From the NCBI RefSeq assembly GCF_000196495.1, contig NC_011313.1, positions 1,142,462 to 1,206,461 on the forward strand: a stretch of 64,000 nucleotides of DNA. The letters run 5' to 3'. Both the position numbers and the translations under genes were made by a program. Under the pieces are notes generated by a model. It had not been told where the DNA came from and ran no database searches. It saw only the letters and a list, made by a program, of their open reading frames with translations. The stretch is from Aliivibrio salmonicida LFI1238 (GTDB lineage: Bacteria > Pseudomonadota > Gammaproteobacteria > Enterobacterales > Vibrionaceae). This document shows, one piece after another, positions 35,880 to 45,578 of the stretch. The first letter of the stretch is position 1. Every line of letters begins with the position of its first letter.

Positions 35880-35908
35880 AAGAACTAATATAAAAAGAGA
35901 AATAATGC

Positions 35909-36960
35909 CTAGGTTCCAAGAATAACCGACACACTTTGGTATAGATTTGAGAGTCAGTTGCCTATAAGCTTCAAGCTCTCACACAATCAACTAAGGTAAC
36001 CCCATGGGATACCAATATAAGCAACTGACACTAGGTGAAAGATACCAGATTGAAGCGTGGAATACACATAGTATTTCTGCTCGTGAAATAGGACAAAAAT
36101 TAAAACGGAGCAATGGCTCCATTTCAAAGGAACTACGACGTTGTCCTGCTGGAAGCTATTCTGCCGAGCAAGCGCATAAACACGCTTTCCAAAAAAGAAC
36201 ACTTTCGATTAAGCACACAAAATGCAGCCAAAAGAATAAAAAAATAATTCACCTATATCTTCAGCTTGGTTGGAGCCCAGAGCAAATATCTGGACGAATG
36301 CGTAGAGAAAAAATAGAAAATACAATATGTTGCAGTACTATTTACAACGCAATTAAAAGAGAGCAGTGGCAAAGGATGCTTGCTCGAAAAGGCAAAAAAT
36401 ACAAACAACGCAAAGGTGTAGAAGCAGGAGCAAGACTCATTCCTAACCGCATTGATATATCTCAACGCCCTGCTATTGTCGATGATAAATCTGAGGTTGG
36501 TCACTGGGAAGGTGACACTGTTTATGGTCAAGACGGGTATTTAGTAACGATGGTAGAACGAGTGTCTAAGCTATTAGTTACGTGCAAAGTACGCAATAAA
36601 TCCAAAAAGGCCGTTACTCGCGGGATAAATCGCATGATGAAGCCCTTTAAAGAGCTTTGCAAAACAATCACATTTGATAATGGCGGAGAGTTCGCAGGTC
36701 ATGCTAAGATAGCTAAGCATCTGAACTGTGACATTTATTTTGCTAAACCTTACCATTCTTGGCAACGAGGTTTGAATGAAAATACCAATGGTTTACTAAG
36801 ACGTTTTTTCCCAAAGGGAATGGCCATTGGAGAACTTACTGCAAAAGAGATTAAACAGGCAGAGTTTTTGATTAATTCTCGACCTAGAAAGACATTAAAT
36901 TTTCTGAGTCCGAGCGAGTTTTTAAACGGTAAGAGTGTGTCGGTTATTGTTACGATCTAG
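35909..36960 (+). mobile_element. IS30-family insertion sequence
   Basis: About 1.05 kb, bounded by inverted ends whose inner part AATAACCGACACACT is perfect (35921-35935 and its complement ending at 36948). An imperfect extension reaches a CTAG on each side (35909-35912 and 36957-36960), giving ~27-bp repeats. Exact outer borders and target duplication are uncertain. Inserted between a LysR gene and a methyltransferase without visibly breaking either. Confidence 0.82.
36004..36960 (+). CDS. IS30-family transposase
   Basis: 318 residues. The N-terminal HTH starts YKQLTLGERYQIEAW with the SAREIGQKLKRSNGSISKEL recognition helix, typical of IS30. The DDE core has Asp in VGHWEGDTVYG, Asp in ITFDNGGEFAGH and Glu in WQRGLNENTNGLLRRFFPKG, the last being the IS30 family signature. 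The stop codon lies within the outer part of the right terminal repeat. Intact. Confidence 0.95.
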   Translation: MGYQYKQLTLGERYQIEAWNTHSISAREIGQKLKRSNGSISKELRRCPAGSYSAEQAHKHAFQKRTLSIKHTKCSQKNKKIIHLYLQLGWSPEQISGRMRREKIENTICCSTIYNAIKREQWQRMLARKGKKYKQRKGVEAGARLIPNRIDISQRPAIVDDKSEVGHWEGDTVYGQDGYLVTMVERVSKLLVTCKVRNKSKKAVTRGINRMMKPFKELCKTITFDNGGEFAGHAKIAKHLNCDIYFAKPYHSWQRGLNENTNGLLRRFFPKGMAIGELTAKEIKQAEFLINSRPRKTLNFLSPSEFLNGKSVSVIVTI

Positions 36961-37023
36961 CATGTTAACCTTTCTCTTTCATCGACATAACATGATATAG
37001 ACTCTATTTACCAAGGTGTTCAC

Positions 37024-37788
37024 ATGGATTTACAACAAGAAAATAGTATTGCAGAACACTCATTAGAGCGTATTTATCCAAAGCAGCTCAATCGAGATGA
37101 AAAAAGTCATCAAGAGGTATTGGATATTCATTTAGAACGTTATCAATTTGCCTCGGAACAATTACACGGAACCGACGTTCTAGACATCGCGTGTGGTTGT
37201 GGTTACGGAACGGCATTAATGGCAGAAGTGCATCCTGACAAACAATTTGTTGGTGTAGATGTTGATCCTAAAGCCGTTGAATACGCAAAAATACATTATC
37301 AAGCAGATAACCTCCGCTATGAGTGCGGTAATGGTATGAGTTTCACTCTGAAAAAAACGGATGATTCAGCACATACATTCGATACCATTATTAGTTTAGA
37401 AACCATTGAGCACGTTCCTGAACCTCAAAAAATGGTGACGCATCTATTGACGCAATTAAGCGATAAAGGGGTGATGATCGCGTCTGTACCTACAACACCA
37501 ACGGTTGATGGTAATCCACATCATCTGCATGATTTTACGGTTGCTTCTTTTTATCGTTTGTTTTCTGCCTCTGATTACCAAGCAGGTGAAACGTTTGAGC
37601 AGATCCAGTATTGGGAATTTAAAGGGCTTTTTTCTAAAAAAGAGTCGAAAGAAAATCGCTCTCAAGGTGTCGGTCGAAACATCATTAAACATTACGTTAA
37701 AAAGCCAAGTGCGTTGTTTTTTAGAGTGCAGTCGATATTAACCAAAGGGTTAAATAATCGATACTTAACCGCGGTGTTTTCTAAGTAA
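37024..37788 (+). CDS. Class I SAM-dependent methyltransferase
   Basis: 254 residues with motif I VLDIACGCGYGTALMAE (about 53-69), an acidic motif II FVGVDVDPKAVEYAK, motif IV DTIISLETIEHVPEPQK and later LLTQLSDKGVMIASVPTT. It belongs to the Methyltransf_11/25 group that often acts on small molecules or sugar/lipid carriers. The substrate is not evident. A GGTGTTCAC region precedes the ATG; it is ~60 bp downstream of IS30, which may supply or remove its promoter. Confidence 0.85.
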   Translation: MDLQQENSIAEHSLERIYPKQLNRDEKSHQEVLDIHLERYQFASEQLHGTDVLDIACGCGYGTALMAEVHPDKQFVGVDVDPKAVEYAKIHYQADNLRYECGNGMSFTLKKTDDSAHTFDTIISLETIEHVPEPQKMVTHLLTQLSDKGVMIASVPTTPTVDGNPHHLHDFTVASFYRLFSASDYQAGETFEQIQYWEFKGLFSKKESKENRSQGVGRNIIKHYVKKPSALFFRVQSILTKGLNNRYLTAVFSK

Positions 37789-37831
37789 CTGTATTTAAAT
37801 CAAATGCAGATCTCTAGTGAGAAGCGTAATT

Positions 37832-38743
37832 TTAAGTATAAACCGAAGGGGTGATAACGCTTCGCCCTAATCGTTTTACTAAACTCGCCTCAAATTCATT
37901 CATTTGTGTTTCATTGCACTTATCCCATGCTAGCGCTTCACCAACCACACCATGATGCTGAAATGCATTCAGTCGAATTTGAATGTATTCTGGTAATGTT
38001 TTTAAGTACGCACTAATCGCGTCTATTTCGGTGAGTAAATCGGTTTTATTGGGGATATACAACAAGCGAACTTCATGCAATTTATTATGTTGTTGTAAAA
38101 AATTGATGGAGTGTAATACACGGTGATTTTCTCTGCCGACCAACCATAAATGCGTGTCGTTCTGCCATGCTTTTAAATCAATCATTGTGCCATCAAGATA
38201 AGGCAATACTTTTGTCCAACCTTGCTCTGATAAGCTGCCATTACTGTCAATAAAACACGTAAGGTGGCCGAGTGATTTTTCTGATTTGATGGCTTTAAAG
38301 TATTCAATAATAAACGGCAATTGTAGGGTTGCTTCACCACCCGAAATAGTAACGCCACTTAAAAATGGAGCGTATTTTTTCGTGAGTTCGAGCAGCTTTT
38401 CTACCGAATATGTCGTTATTTTTGGATTTGATTTACTTGGACAGACATCAATGCATTTATCACATTGAGTACACAGCGCTTCATTCCAAATTACTTTTCT
38501 ACTTGGTGAATCATCAAAGGTTAATGCCCCTGTCGGACAAGGCTCAACGCAATCACCACAATGATCACAGTGATTAATGGTATGAGGGTTATGACAAGTA
38601 ATACAATCGTAATTACAGCCTTGTAGAAAGATCACAAGGCGGTTGCCAGGGCCATCAACACAAGAAAAGGTCAGCACTTTGCTGACCATTCCTGTTTTAT
38701 CATAGTTGATGGTATCGCTGCTTAATGGGGAAGCGTTTACCAT
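37832..38743 (-). CDS. yjjW: YjjW-family glycyl-radical enzyme activase
   Basis: 303-residue radical-SAM protein. The cluster motif is CNYDCITC (CxxxCxxC, about 44-51), directly after VDGPGNRLVIFLQG. Two ferredoxin-type 4Fe-4S motifs follow: CDHCGDCVEPCPTG and CTQCDKCIDVCPSK. This is the layout of activases that install the glycyl radical. It lies 8 bp downstream of its normal partner yjjI on the same strand, but yjjI is truncated, so the activase probably has no substrate here. Confidence 0.92.
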   Translation of the reverse strand: MVNASPLSSDTINYDKTGMVSKVLTFSCVDGPGNRLVIFLQGCNYDCITCHNPHTINHCDHCGDCVEPCPTGALTFDDSPSRKVIWNEALCTQCDKCIDVCPSKSNPKITTYSVEKLLELTKKYAPFLSGVTISGGEATLQLPFIIEYFKAIKSEKSLGHLTCFIDSNGSLSEQGWTKVLPYLDGTMIDLKAWQNDTHLWLVGRENHRVLHSINFLQQHNKLHEVRLLYIPNKTDLLTEIDAISAYLKTLPEYIQIRLNAFQHHGVVGEALAWDKCNETQMNEFEASLVKRLGRSVITPSVYT

Positions 38744-38751
38744 AATATGAA

Positions 38752-39311
38752 CTATTCTGCGTAAGTTGGTGTGATTTCTAATGCCGCTACACGTGGCTTA
38801 CGATTTAATATTCCCGTGTTCTTTGCCGCTTCGGCACCTAAGAATGTGGTATTAGTGCGAGAACCTTCATCGTCAAATTTTGCAATATCAGACAACTTGA
38901 TCATATAGCCAGTCACACGAACTAAATCATTCGATGCAACGTTTGCTGTAAATTCACGATAGCCAGAGTGCAGAGCCCCTTTTGCTAAATTAAACATCGC
39001 TTCTGGGTTTGATTTTACCGTTTCATCGATAGTCAAAATATCACTGATGCCTGATGTGTAATATTGATGATGCCCAGCGGTTGCTTGCACATAAGACACT
39101 GGATCTGGTTCTGTACCATAAGGAATACGAACACCAGGAGTTACATCAATATCTAAGCTAATGCCACCTTGAGCATGAAGCAATGCTTTGCCGTGGTAAC
39201 CGTATTTTACGTCAGTCGCATCAACAATTTCAGAAAGCTGTTTAGAGATAGCGTGACCTAATTGGTTCGCGACGTCATCGTGGCCATATTTTGCGGTAAT
39301 GCTTTCTTTCT
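38752..39311 (-). pseudogene. yjjI: YjjI-family glycyl-radical enzyme, 3' fragment
   Basis: C-terminal ~187 residues of YjjI. The frame is open from the IS91 copy 2 border (QKESITAKYGHDDVANQLGH) through LLHAQGGISLDIDVTPGV to the end. The C-terminal part GILNRKPRVAALEITPTYAE carries the region corresponding to the radical loop in this divergent family. Most of the ~500-residue enzyme, including the catalytic Cys, is missing and not found across the IS. Non-functional. Confidence 0.85.
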
Positions 39312-40750
39312 GAACAATAGGCGCCTACGGCGCAAATCAAAAGGACTCAACCTCTTCCATTGTTGCCAATAAATCGTTTATCCTATCGCCATGCACGCAT
39401 ATAAACCCCTGAAACAATTATTTAATAGTCAAAATAACTGGCTTAAATTTCTTCATAATAACAAAGCTAACCTAAGAGCGGTCGTGATTGAAAATGTCAC
39501 AAAGATGCTGTCCTGTGGGACAGCGGCTTTTGGCTCTCGCGAATATCATTGTTGCAACCCTGACTGTACCCATATCAAATATATTCACCAAACCTGTAAA
39601 TCTCGAGCGTGCAGTAGCTGTGGCATGAAAGCCACAGAGCGATGGATACAAAAGCAACAACATGTCTTCCCTGAATGCGAATATCAACACATCACCTTTA
39701 CCCTTCCAAACACGCTATGGCCTATCTTTCGTCATAACCGTTGGCTGTTAAATAAATTATTCAAATGTGCTGCAAACATTCTGCTGGGATGGGCAAAAGA
39801 TAAAGGAATAGATGTCGGTATCTTTTGTGCTCTTCATACTTACGGTCGAAAACTGAATTGGAATACGCACTTACATTTATCGGTCACTCGTGGGGGAATT
39901 TGTGAACGTACCGGTTTATGGAAACCCATTTACTTCCAAATGAAAACGACAGAGCCTTGTTGGAGAGCGGCTATCGTCAGTTTATTGGGTAAGGCTTATT
40001 ATGAGCTTGATTTATCAAGCGAAGAATGCCCCTATATCCGTAATAAAACGGATTGGTCACGCTTTTTAAGCAGTCAATATAATCGTCGTTGGAAGCTTCA
40101 TTTTGCTAAAAAGACAAATAATGTAAAACCGACGATGAACTATCTTGGTCGGTATTTAAAACGGCCCCCGATTTCAGCGTCACGTTTAAGTCATTACGCC
40201 AAAGGCGGAATGATAACGTTTAATTATTTAGACCATCGAACAGGAACAACAGACAGCCTAACATTATCACCAGAAGAGATGATAAGACGGATAGTAGAGC
40301 ACTATCCTGATAAACATTTCAAGATGATCCGATACTACGGTTTTTTATCAATGCGTCGTCGTGGAGAAGCTCTGCCTAGAGTTTATGCAGCTTTAGGTAT
40401 GACAATAGAAGCTGAGCCGAAAATGCCAGGGTATGCCGCAATGTTAAAAGGATATGTAAAAGTAGATCCGTACGAATGTATTTTATGTGAAAGTCGTCTG
40501 GTGTTTACGAATTTCCGAGTCGGAAATTCGGTCAATGATTTAGTCACCCATGCGATAGTTCAGTCAGAATTGAGGGCAGCATAATAAGGTTTGTAGGATA
40601 AGTGTATCTAAAACTCATGAAATAGGGCTAAAACAGTTATAAAATCCCCGATAATTATATTTTCGATACCTTTTAAAAAAACAGCGATGGTGAAATTGGC
40701 TTTTTTAGACGGGCCAATGCTAACTCAGCAACATTCAAATTCCTTACCTT
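39312..40750 (+). mobile_element. IS91-family insertion sequence, copy 2 of 3
   Basis: Same 1439-bp unit as copy 1, with GAAC at the left border and GGAC immediately after the right border. Left flank: the yjjI fragment. Right flank: the MFS fragment, whose reading frame starts exactly at the GGAC. No sequence duplication at the ends. Confidence 0.92.
39391..40584 (+). CDS. IS91-family transposase, copy 2
   Basis: Same 397-residue HUH transposase as at 975-2168, with intact zinc-finger cysteines, HLHLSV metal motif and the YLGRYLKRP tyrosine region. Confidence 0.93.
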   Translation: MHAYKPLKQLFNSQNNWLKFLHNNKANLRAVVIENVTKMLSCGTAAFGSREYHCCNPDCTHIKYIHQTCKSRACSSCGMKATERWIQKQQHVFPECEYQHITFTLPNTLWPIFRHNRWLLNKLFKCAANILLGWAKDKGIDVGIFCALHTYGRKLNWNTHLHLSVTRGGICERTGLWKPIYFQMKTTEPCWRAAIVSLLGKAYYELDLSSEECPYIRNKTDWSRFLSSQYNRRWKLHFAKKTNNVKPTMNYLGRYLKRPPISASRLSHYAKGGMITFNYLDHRTGTTDSLTLSPEEMIRRIVEHYPDKHFKMIRYYGFLSMRRRGEALPRVYAALGMTIEAEPKMPGYAAMLKGYVKVDPYECILCESRLVFTNFRVGNSVNDLVTHAIVQSELRAA

Positions 40751-41671
40751 GGACGTAGAAAATCCATGCTGTGTGGTTTATTGACTTATGGCGTTGGTTG
40801 TTTGTTAGCCATCATGGCAACTGATTTTGATATGGTATTAATTGCACGTGTTATTTCAGCGTTTGGAGCGGCAGTAGGCTCTGTTATTGGACAAACGATA
40901 TTACGTGATAGTTATGAAGGCAAAGAGTTAGGAAAAGTGTTTTCATTAGCAATCGTTGCTGTATCGATCAGTCCCGTTGTTGGTTTACTGTTAGGCGGAT
41001 TTCTTTCTGAATATTTTGGGCACTTAGTGGTGTTTAGTTTACTGCTTTTCATGGCTTTTATATTACTGACAGTATCGGCCTTTTCTTTACCTGAAACTAA
41101 ACCTGCTCACATTCAAACCGTCAGTTTTATGAGTGTTTTTAAGGCAATGCTTAAAGATGGGGATATTTGGAAAAGTGCGATTTTGGTTGCTTGCTTTAAC
41201 GTCATGATGTTTAGCTATTATTCTTTAGCGCCATTTATGTTTAGTCAGTTTGGCTTAAGTTCGATTGAATTTGGTTACAGTGGAGTGATATTGGCGAGCG
41301 CGTCCGTTATAGGAAGCTCGATGAATAAACACTTGTTAGCAAAAGAATGGGGTTCCCAGCGATTGATTCAGATTGCGGTATTACTCAGTTTTATGGGGGC
41401 CGTTCAGGTATATCTTTATCAAGATAGTCTTTGGTTTTTAGTCGGAATGGCTATGGTTGTGGTGGGGTTTGGTATGGCAAGCCCTAATATATTTAGTACA
41501 GCATTAGTTAATTATAAACACCAAGTAGGCACGGCAGGCGCGGTATTAGGATTGTTGTATTACAGTTTAATTGGTGGGGGCTTAGGGCTTGCAGGTGTGA
41601 TTGGAAATTTAGGGTTAGTATTAATAGCAATGTCTTTATTGGCTGGAACTATGTTGTTATCTAGAGAGTAA
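40751..41671 (+). pseudogene. Bcr/CflA-type MFS drug efflux transporter, 5'-truncated
   Basis: 306 codons open from the IS91 border: GRRKSMLCGLLTYGVGCLLA, the end of MFS motif A (DRxGRR) and helix 3, then ARVISAFGAAVGSVIGQTIL, which carries the Bcr/CflA helix 4-5 pattern. Ten helices are present; the first two and half of motif A are missing. No start codon precedes GRR, although an ATG five codons in could be used. Likely inactive. Confidence 0.9.
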
Positions 41672-41684
41672 AGGGGTTATGAAT

Positions 41685-41716
41685 AAAAAGAGAGGTGATA
41701 ATAGTCTCTCTTTTTT
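41685..41716. terminator. Bidirectional terminator
   Basis: Stem AAAAAGAGAG/CTCTCTTTTT between the convergent MFS fragment and the minus-strand secreted-protein gene. Confidence 0.75.
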
Positions 41717-41730
41717 ATTGATTTGGCTAT

Positions 41731-42306
41731 TTATTTTGCCAGTTCATAGTTTGCTTTCATTTCTTCTGGTGCAATGCCGTATTCATAATCGGCAAGGTAA
41801 CCGTCTTTGTAGACTGTCATTCCTTTATCGTCCCAGCTCACTTTAATGGTCGCAGTTTTACCATCGTCACTGCCCATCAGTGTTAGCATTTCATCATCAA
41901 TCTTAACGGCTTTGATGGTTTTAATACGCTTAAATGACGCGAACTCTGTTGAGGTAGGAAGAACACCATAAGTGCCTTTCCATACGTCTTGAGGTACTAA
42001 CCATTCGTTATAGATATCATCGACAACTGCGGTTGGCATTCTAGCGACAACAACCTCTTTGATCATCGTATTGCTTGTTTCTAGGTGGTAACCGCCTTTG
42101 CCATCAGAAACGTACGTTGGAAACTCTTTTCCTAGTTCGGCTTCTTTTGGTAATCGACCTAGCGTTGGTGAGCTTTTTACAAACAACTGAGCAGATTCAA
42201 ATTTTGTCATGATCTCTGGGATCTTCTGAAATTCAACAGGAGCAGAAAAAGTCGAAAAAGAAGCAAAGAGAGCAGAAATAACTAATGTGTTAACGCTGAA
42301 TTTCAT
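41731..42306 (-). CDS. Hypothetical exported protein
   Basis: 191 residues from ATG 42306 with a clear signal peptide (MKFSVNTLVISALFASFSTF, cleavage before APVEF). The frame extends 20 codons further upstream, but that would bury the signal peptide. The mature part has a beta-rich look (DDGKTATIKVSWDDKGMTVY) and no family I can name. It sits between two rearranged fragments and is itself intact. The Shine-Dalgarno is weak. Confidence 0.7.
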   Translation of the reverse strand: MKFSVNTLVISALFASFSTFSAPVEFQKIPEIMTKFESAQLFVKSSPTLGRLPKEAELGKEFPTYVSDGKGGYHLETSNTMIKEVVVARMPTAVVDDIYNEWLVPQDVWKGTYGVLPTSTEFASFKRIKTIKAVKIDDEMLTLMGSDDGKTATIKVSWDDKGMTVYKDGYLADYEYGIAPEEMKANYELAK

Positions 42307-42399
42307 TATGGACTCAATTATCAATAAGGTTGACATTTTGCGGCAATATAGCGTATTCGGTGTCAATTAACAGAGATCCTGTTAACAAAATTACAATAA

Positions 42400-42432
42400 A
42401 AAGCCCTTATTAGCGAAGCAATAAGGGCTTTG
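42400..42432. terminator. Terminator of the cytochrome c gene
   Basis: 12-bp stem AAAGCCCTTATT/AATAAGGGCTTT, 40 bp after the cytochrome fragment on the minus strand, with T-runs in both directions. Confidence 0.75.
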
Positions 42433-42472
42433 TTTAGACGTTGCTATTTATAATGTTAATTAGGCATTTTTA

Positions 42473-43102
42473 TTAAAATGAAGGTTCGCCTAATACTTTT
42501 CCGTTTACGGTTTTACCGTAGTAGCCTTGGTGGTTATGGTACTTTTCTTGGTTTGCTTTTAAATCCCCTTTGTAACGAGGATCTTGAGGACGTTCATGAC
42601 TGTTCATGAAGGCAGCAACATCCCATGCTTCTTGTTTGGTGATCTGAATACTTTTTCCAAGTGGCATGTTTTCATAGATAAAGAAGGCGGCAGTATTTAC
42701 ACGGTGCATGCCTGCGCCCCAGTTAAATGAGTCTTTACCCCATAGTGGTGGGAAAGATTGCACGCCGTGATCTCTAATGCCTTCGCCATTGGCACCATGA
42801 CAGCTTGCACACGTAGTGTTGTAAACGATCTCGCCACGCTCAATAGAAGGGGCTTGCTCCGGTTTATCTAGTTTTGGGAAACTACGACCAGCTAATTTCC
42901 CTCGTTTTCCAGCGGGTAAATCTTTCATCATTTCAGCAGGTAAGATGAACGTTTCATCATTACCACCAAGCTGAACTGCGGTATCGGATAATTCTGGGAT
43001 CGGGGTATCTTGCATTCCATATTTGTCTAATAACCCCCCCATGGCTAACCAGTAAGAATACGCACTTAATGCGACTAATTCAGGTGAGTCTGTTGGCGGA
43101 GC
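42473..43102 (-). pseudogene. Diheme c-type cytochrome (TsdA-like), 5'-truncated by IS66
   Basis: The frame is open from the IS66 border (APPTDSPELVALSAYSYWLA) to the stop, 209 codons. One haem site, CASCH (in YNTTCASCHGANGEG), remains, with a possible distal ligand Met in YENMPLGKSI. The first haem domain and signal peptide, expected upstream in thiosulfate dehydrogenase-like diheme cytochromes, are lost. Cannot be exported or matured normally. Confidence 0.85.
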
Positions 43103-43118
43103 GTAAGCGTGCGGGGAA

Positions 43119-44606
43119 CTACACCTTGTCTTTTACATTCCAAGGTAAAAGTGAATCGATATCTGGCGATCCAACACATAAACGATCTAGACAATACCTA
43201 ATATAATCGTAAGGGATTAATCCGTTTGCCTTTGCTGTTTCTACAATGCTGTAAAGCATTGCACTTGAATCTGCACCAGCCGTTGAACCCGAAAATAACC
43301 AGTTTTTCCGGCCGATAACAAACGGTTTAACCGCTCGCTCTGCTCGATTGTTATCAATAGATAACAATCCATCATCAATATAACGAACTAATTTATCCCA
43401 TTGATTTAATGTATAGCTAATCGCCTCACCTAATTTTGTTTTAGGTGATACTCGACTAACTGCGCTATCAAGCCAATCACGGAGCTCTTTAAGTAAATCG
43501 CGGGCTTCTGTCTGCCTAGCAACATACTTGGCTTCAGGGGAAGCCTCTTTTAATAACGATTCGATCCGGTATAGCTTTTGGATTTTACTCAATACCCAAT
43601 CTGCACTCCCTGTTTTCCCTTTTACTTGAACACGTTGAGCCTCAATAAATCGTCGACGTGCGTGTGCCCAACAGCCAACTAAAATCGCTTCAGTTTGTTC
43701 ATAACCTTGGTAACCATCGGTATGTAAATACCCGTTATAACCTTTTAAAAAGTTAACTGGATGGTAGCCATGCCTGCTAGATTGATAATCATAAAGTACA
43801 ATTCCAGGCAAAACACCAGAGCCTGGAGAATCATAGCCAGAGCAGTAGACCCACATATAACATTTTGCTTTTTCAACATCCAACACATTTACCGTTGTTT
43901 CATCACAATGCAGAGTGGGTTGTTCAAGCAAAATACGATGTAACTCGTTATTAAGAGGGGTAAATAGTACCGAGCATTTTATTAACCAATCCGCCATCGT
44001 TCGCCGTCCAATAATGATACCCCATTGCTGAAATAACGTTTCTTGACGATAAAGTGGAAGACTGTATTGAAATTTAGCCGTAATAATTTGAGCAAGTAAA
44101 CTTGCGGTCGCAATCCCTTTAGGGATTGGTGACGCTGGCATTGGGGCTTGTTTAATGTCTACTGAAGTATTGTTTTTTTCACAATTTCGGCAAGCATATT
44201 TAGGACGAACATGTTGAATAACTTCCACTTTAGCTGGTACAAATTCCAACTTTTCACTGATGTCTTTACCCATCGCATGCATCTCTAGACCGCAACACTT
44301 ACAAGTTTTATCTTTTATGTCGTGGATAATAACAGTACGCGGTAAGTCTTCAGGTAAGCGTTGGCGTTTTGGCTTTTGACGAGTGTAGGTAATCGTTTGT
44401 GTGTCATCATTTTCAATGATGATTTCTTCTTCTGTTTCATTGAATAAATCAAATTGAGTCGAGTCAGATTCACTGCTTTTACCAAAGCGCTGATGTTGAG
44501 CCAGCCGAAATTGCTCTAGAAGACGGTTATATTTATTTTCAAGCTGAAGCACAAGTGCTTTCAGCTCGTCAATGGTATCAGGAAGTGGTTTTATTTTATC
44601 AGTCAT
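43119..44606 (-). CDS. IS66-family transposase TnpC
   Basis: 495 residues, the same protein as at 2780-4267: coiled coil, CKCC/CRNC zinc region and DDE core (LHCDETTVNV, HTDGYQGYE, IDNNRAERAVKPF). In this complete element it has both accessory proteins and both ends, so it is the likely active copy. Confidence 0.95.
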   Translation of the reverse strand: MTDKIKPLPDTIDELKALVLQLENKYNRLLEQFRLAQHQRFGKSSESDSTQFDLFNETEEEIIIENDDTQTITYTRQKPKRQRLPEDLPRTVIIHDIKDKTCKCCGLEMHAMGKDISEKLEFVPAKVEVIQHVRPKYACRNCEKNNTSVDIKQAPMPASPIPKGIATASLLAQIITAKFQYSLPLYRQETLFQQWGIIIGRRTMADWLIKCSVLFTPLNNELHRILLEQPTLHCDETTVNVLDVEKAKCYMWVYCSGYDSPGSGVLPGIVLYDYQSSRHGYHPVNFLKGYNGYLHTDGYQGYEQTEAILVGCWAHARRRFIEAQRVQVKGKTGSADWVLSKIQKLYRIESLLKEASPEAKYVARQTEARDLLKELRDWLDSAVSRVSPKTKLGEAISYTLNQWDKLVRYIDDGLLSIDNNRAERAVKPFVIGRKNWLFSGSTAGADSSAMLYSIVETAKANGLIPYDYIRYCLDRLCVGSPDIDSLLPWNVKDKV

Positions 44607-44677
44607 GTAGATGACTATATAACGATAATACAGGTAATCAATCGGTTGCCTCCTATTCTTGACTGAGAATCAACTAT

Positions 44678-45025
44678 TTAAAGGGTTGTTTGATAATGTA
44701 CCGGTTGATGTCCTAAGATATCAAAACCTTGTAATAGCAGTGTCAGTTGCTGCTCTGATAATGCTAACGTATCGTTATTTATATTTCGTGGCCATTTGAA
44801 GCGGTCTTCATCTAATCGCTTGTACCATAAAGCGAATCCTGTTTTATCCCAATACAATATTTTGAGTTTATCACGAGGCTTATTGCAAAATATAAATAGA
44901 GCATCACTAAACGGTGATAGTTGCATTTCTTGCTCAACAATCACGACAAGGCCATTAATGGCCTTGCGAAAATCGACAAAATCACGATGAAGATAAATGG
45001 TGGAAACATCAGTAAATACATTCAT
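44678..45025 (-). CDS. IS66 accessory protein TnpB
   Basis: 115 residues, the intact version of the gene that carries a stop at 2463-2465. Typical IS66 Orf2 core: YLHRDFVDFRKAINGLVVIV, then FCNKPRDKLKILYWDKTGF and LWYKRLDEDRFKWP. Required for IS66 transposition in studied elements. Confidence 0.93.
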   Translation of the reverse strand: MNVFTDVSTIYLHRDFVDFRKAINGLVVIVEQEMQLSPFSDALFIFCNKPRDKLKILYWDKTGFALWYKRLDEDRFKWPRNINNDTLALSEQQLTLLLQGFDILGHQPVHYQTTL

Positions 45026-45070
45026 GATTGATACCCTTTTAATAAGAGTCCTATCCAGTGAGGTTCAGTA

Positions 45071-45238
45071 TTAGCTGGCAATGTTAATCTTTTGTTTCCA
45101 TCGTGCTTTACGTGCACTAAATGTCTTTGGCAGAATATTATGGTTACGACAAAATTCAGCGGCACTAAGCTTGCTAGATTGCTGAGATTCAAATAGAGCG
45201 TGCCATTGCTCTGGTGTTCTCTTTTTATCTTTTTGCAT
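45071..45238 (-). CDS. IS66 accessory protein TnpA (short form)
   Basis: 55 residues: RTPEQWHALFESQQSSKLSA, then AEFCRNHNILPKTFSARKAR, a helix-turn-helix like that of IS66 Orf1/TnpA proteins. It is shorter than most family members and ends at TAA 45 bp before tnpB, so it may be a natural short form. It is absent from the truncated copy at 2335-4283. Confidence 0.75.
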   Translation of the reverse strand: MQKDKKRTPEQWHALFESQQSSKLSAAEFCRNHNILPKTFSARKARWKQKINIAS

Positions 45239-45370
45239 AATTACGTTCTCGTTAAATGAAAGATCGTAAGATACGCATAATGAATTTTATTTGTTAGGTG
45301 TAGTTCCCCGCACGCTTACGTTTGTCTTGCTTTATTCTTAGGTTCGTTATTTCTAATACGATAGATACAA

Positions 45371-45400
45371 AAAAGCCCTAGCATTTCTGCTAAGGCTTTA
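45371..45400 (-). terminator. Terminator of tRNA-Ser
   Basis: On the minus strand: AAAGCCTTAGCA-GAAA-TGCTAGGGCTTTTT, an imperfect stem with T-run, 6 bp after the tRNA 3' end. Confidence 0.8.
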
Positions 45401-45406
45401 GAATGT

Positions 45407-45496
45407 GGTGGAGGGATAGGGATTTGAACCCTAGAACCGCTATTAACGGTTGCCGGTTTTCAAGACCGGTGCTTTCGACCACTCAGCCATCCCTCC
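45407..45496 (-). tRNA. tRNA-Ser (anticodon UGA)
   Basis: 90-nt tRNA with encoded CCA. Acceptor stem GGAGGGA/TCCCTCC, D arm GGCTGAGTGGTCGAAAGC, anticodon loop CTTGAAA giving UGA, a long class II variable arm as required for serine, and T loop GGTTTGAATCC. It begins ~85 bp from the end of the complete IS66 element. Confidence 0.97.
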
Positions 45497-45578
45497 AATG
45501 CCGCGTATAATAAGGGGAGATGATTTTCTTGTAAAGCGTTTTTTCTATAATTCAGTTTAAGTGATTAAAAAATAAACG

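Larger units (their letters stand above)
43103..45319 (-). mobile_element. IS66-family insertion sequence, complete copy
   Basis: 2217-bp element with inverted ends GTAAGCGTGCGGGGAACTAC (43103 onward) and the complement ending at 45319; it carries tnpA, tnpB and tnpC. IS66 elements normally make an 8-bp target duplication, but the flanks are GGCGGAGC and GTTTGTCT, which do not match. Together with the cut cytochrome gene this marks a recombination junction. The right flank may hold the last ~14 codons (CLALFLGSLFLIR then stop) of an unidentified membrane protein. Confidence 0.92.
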
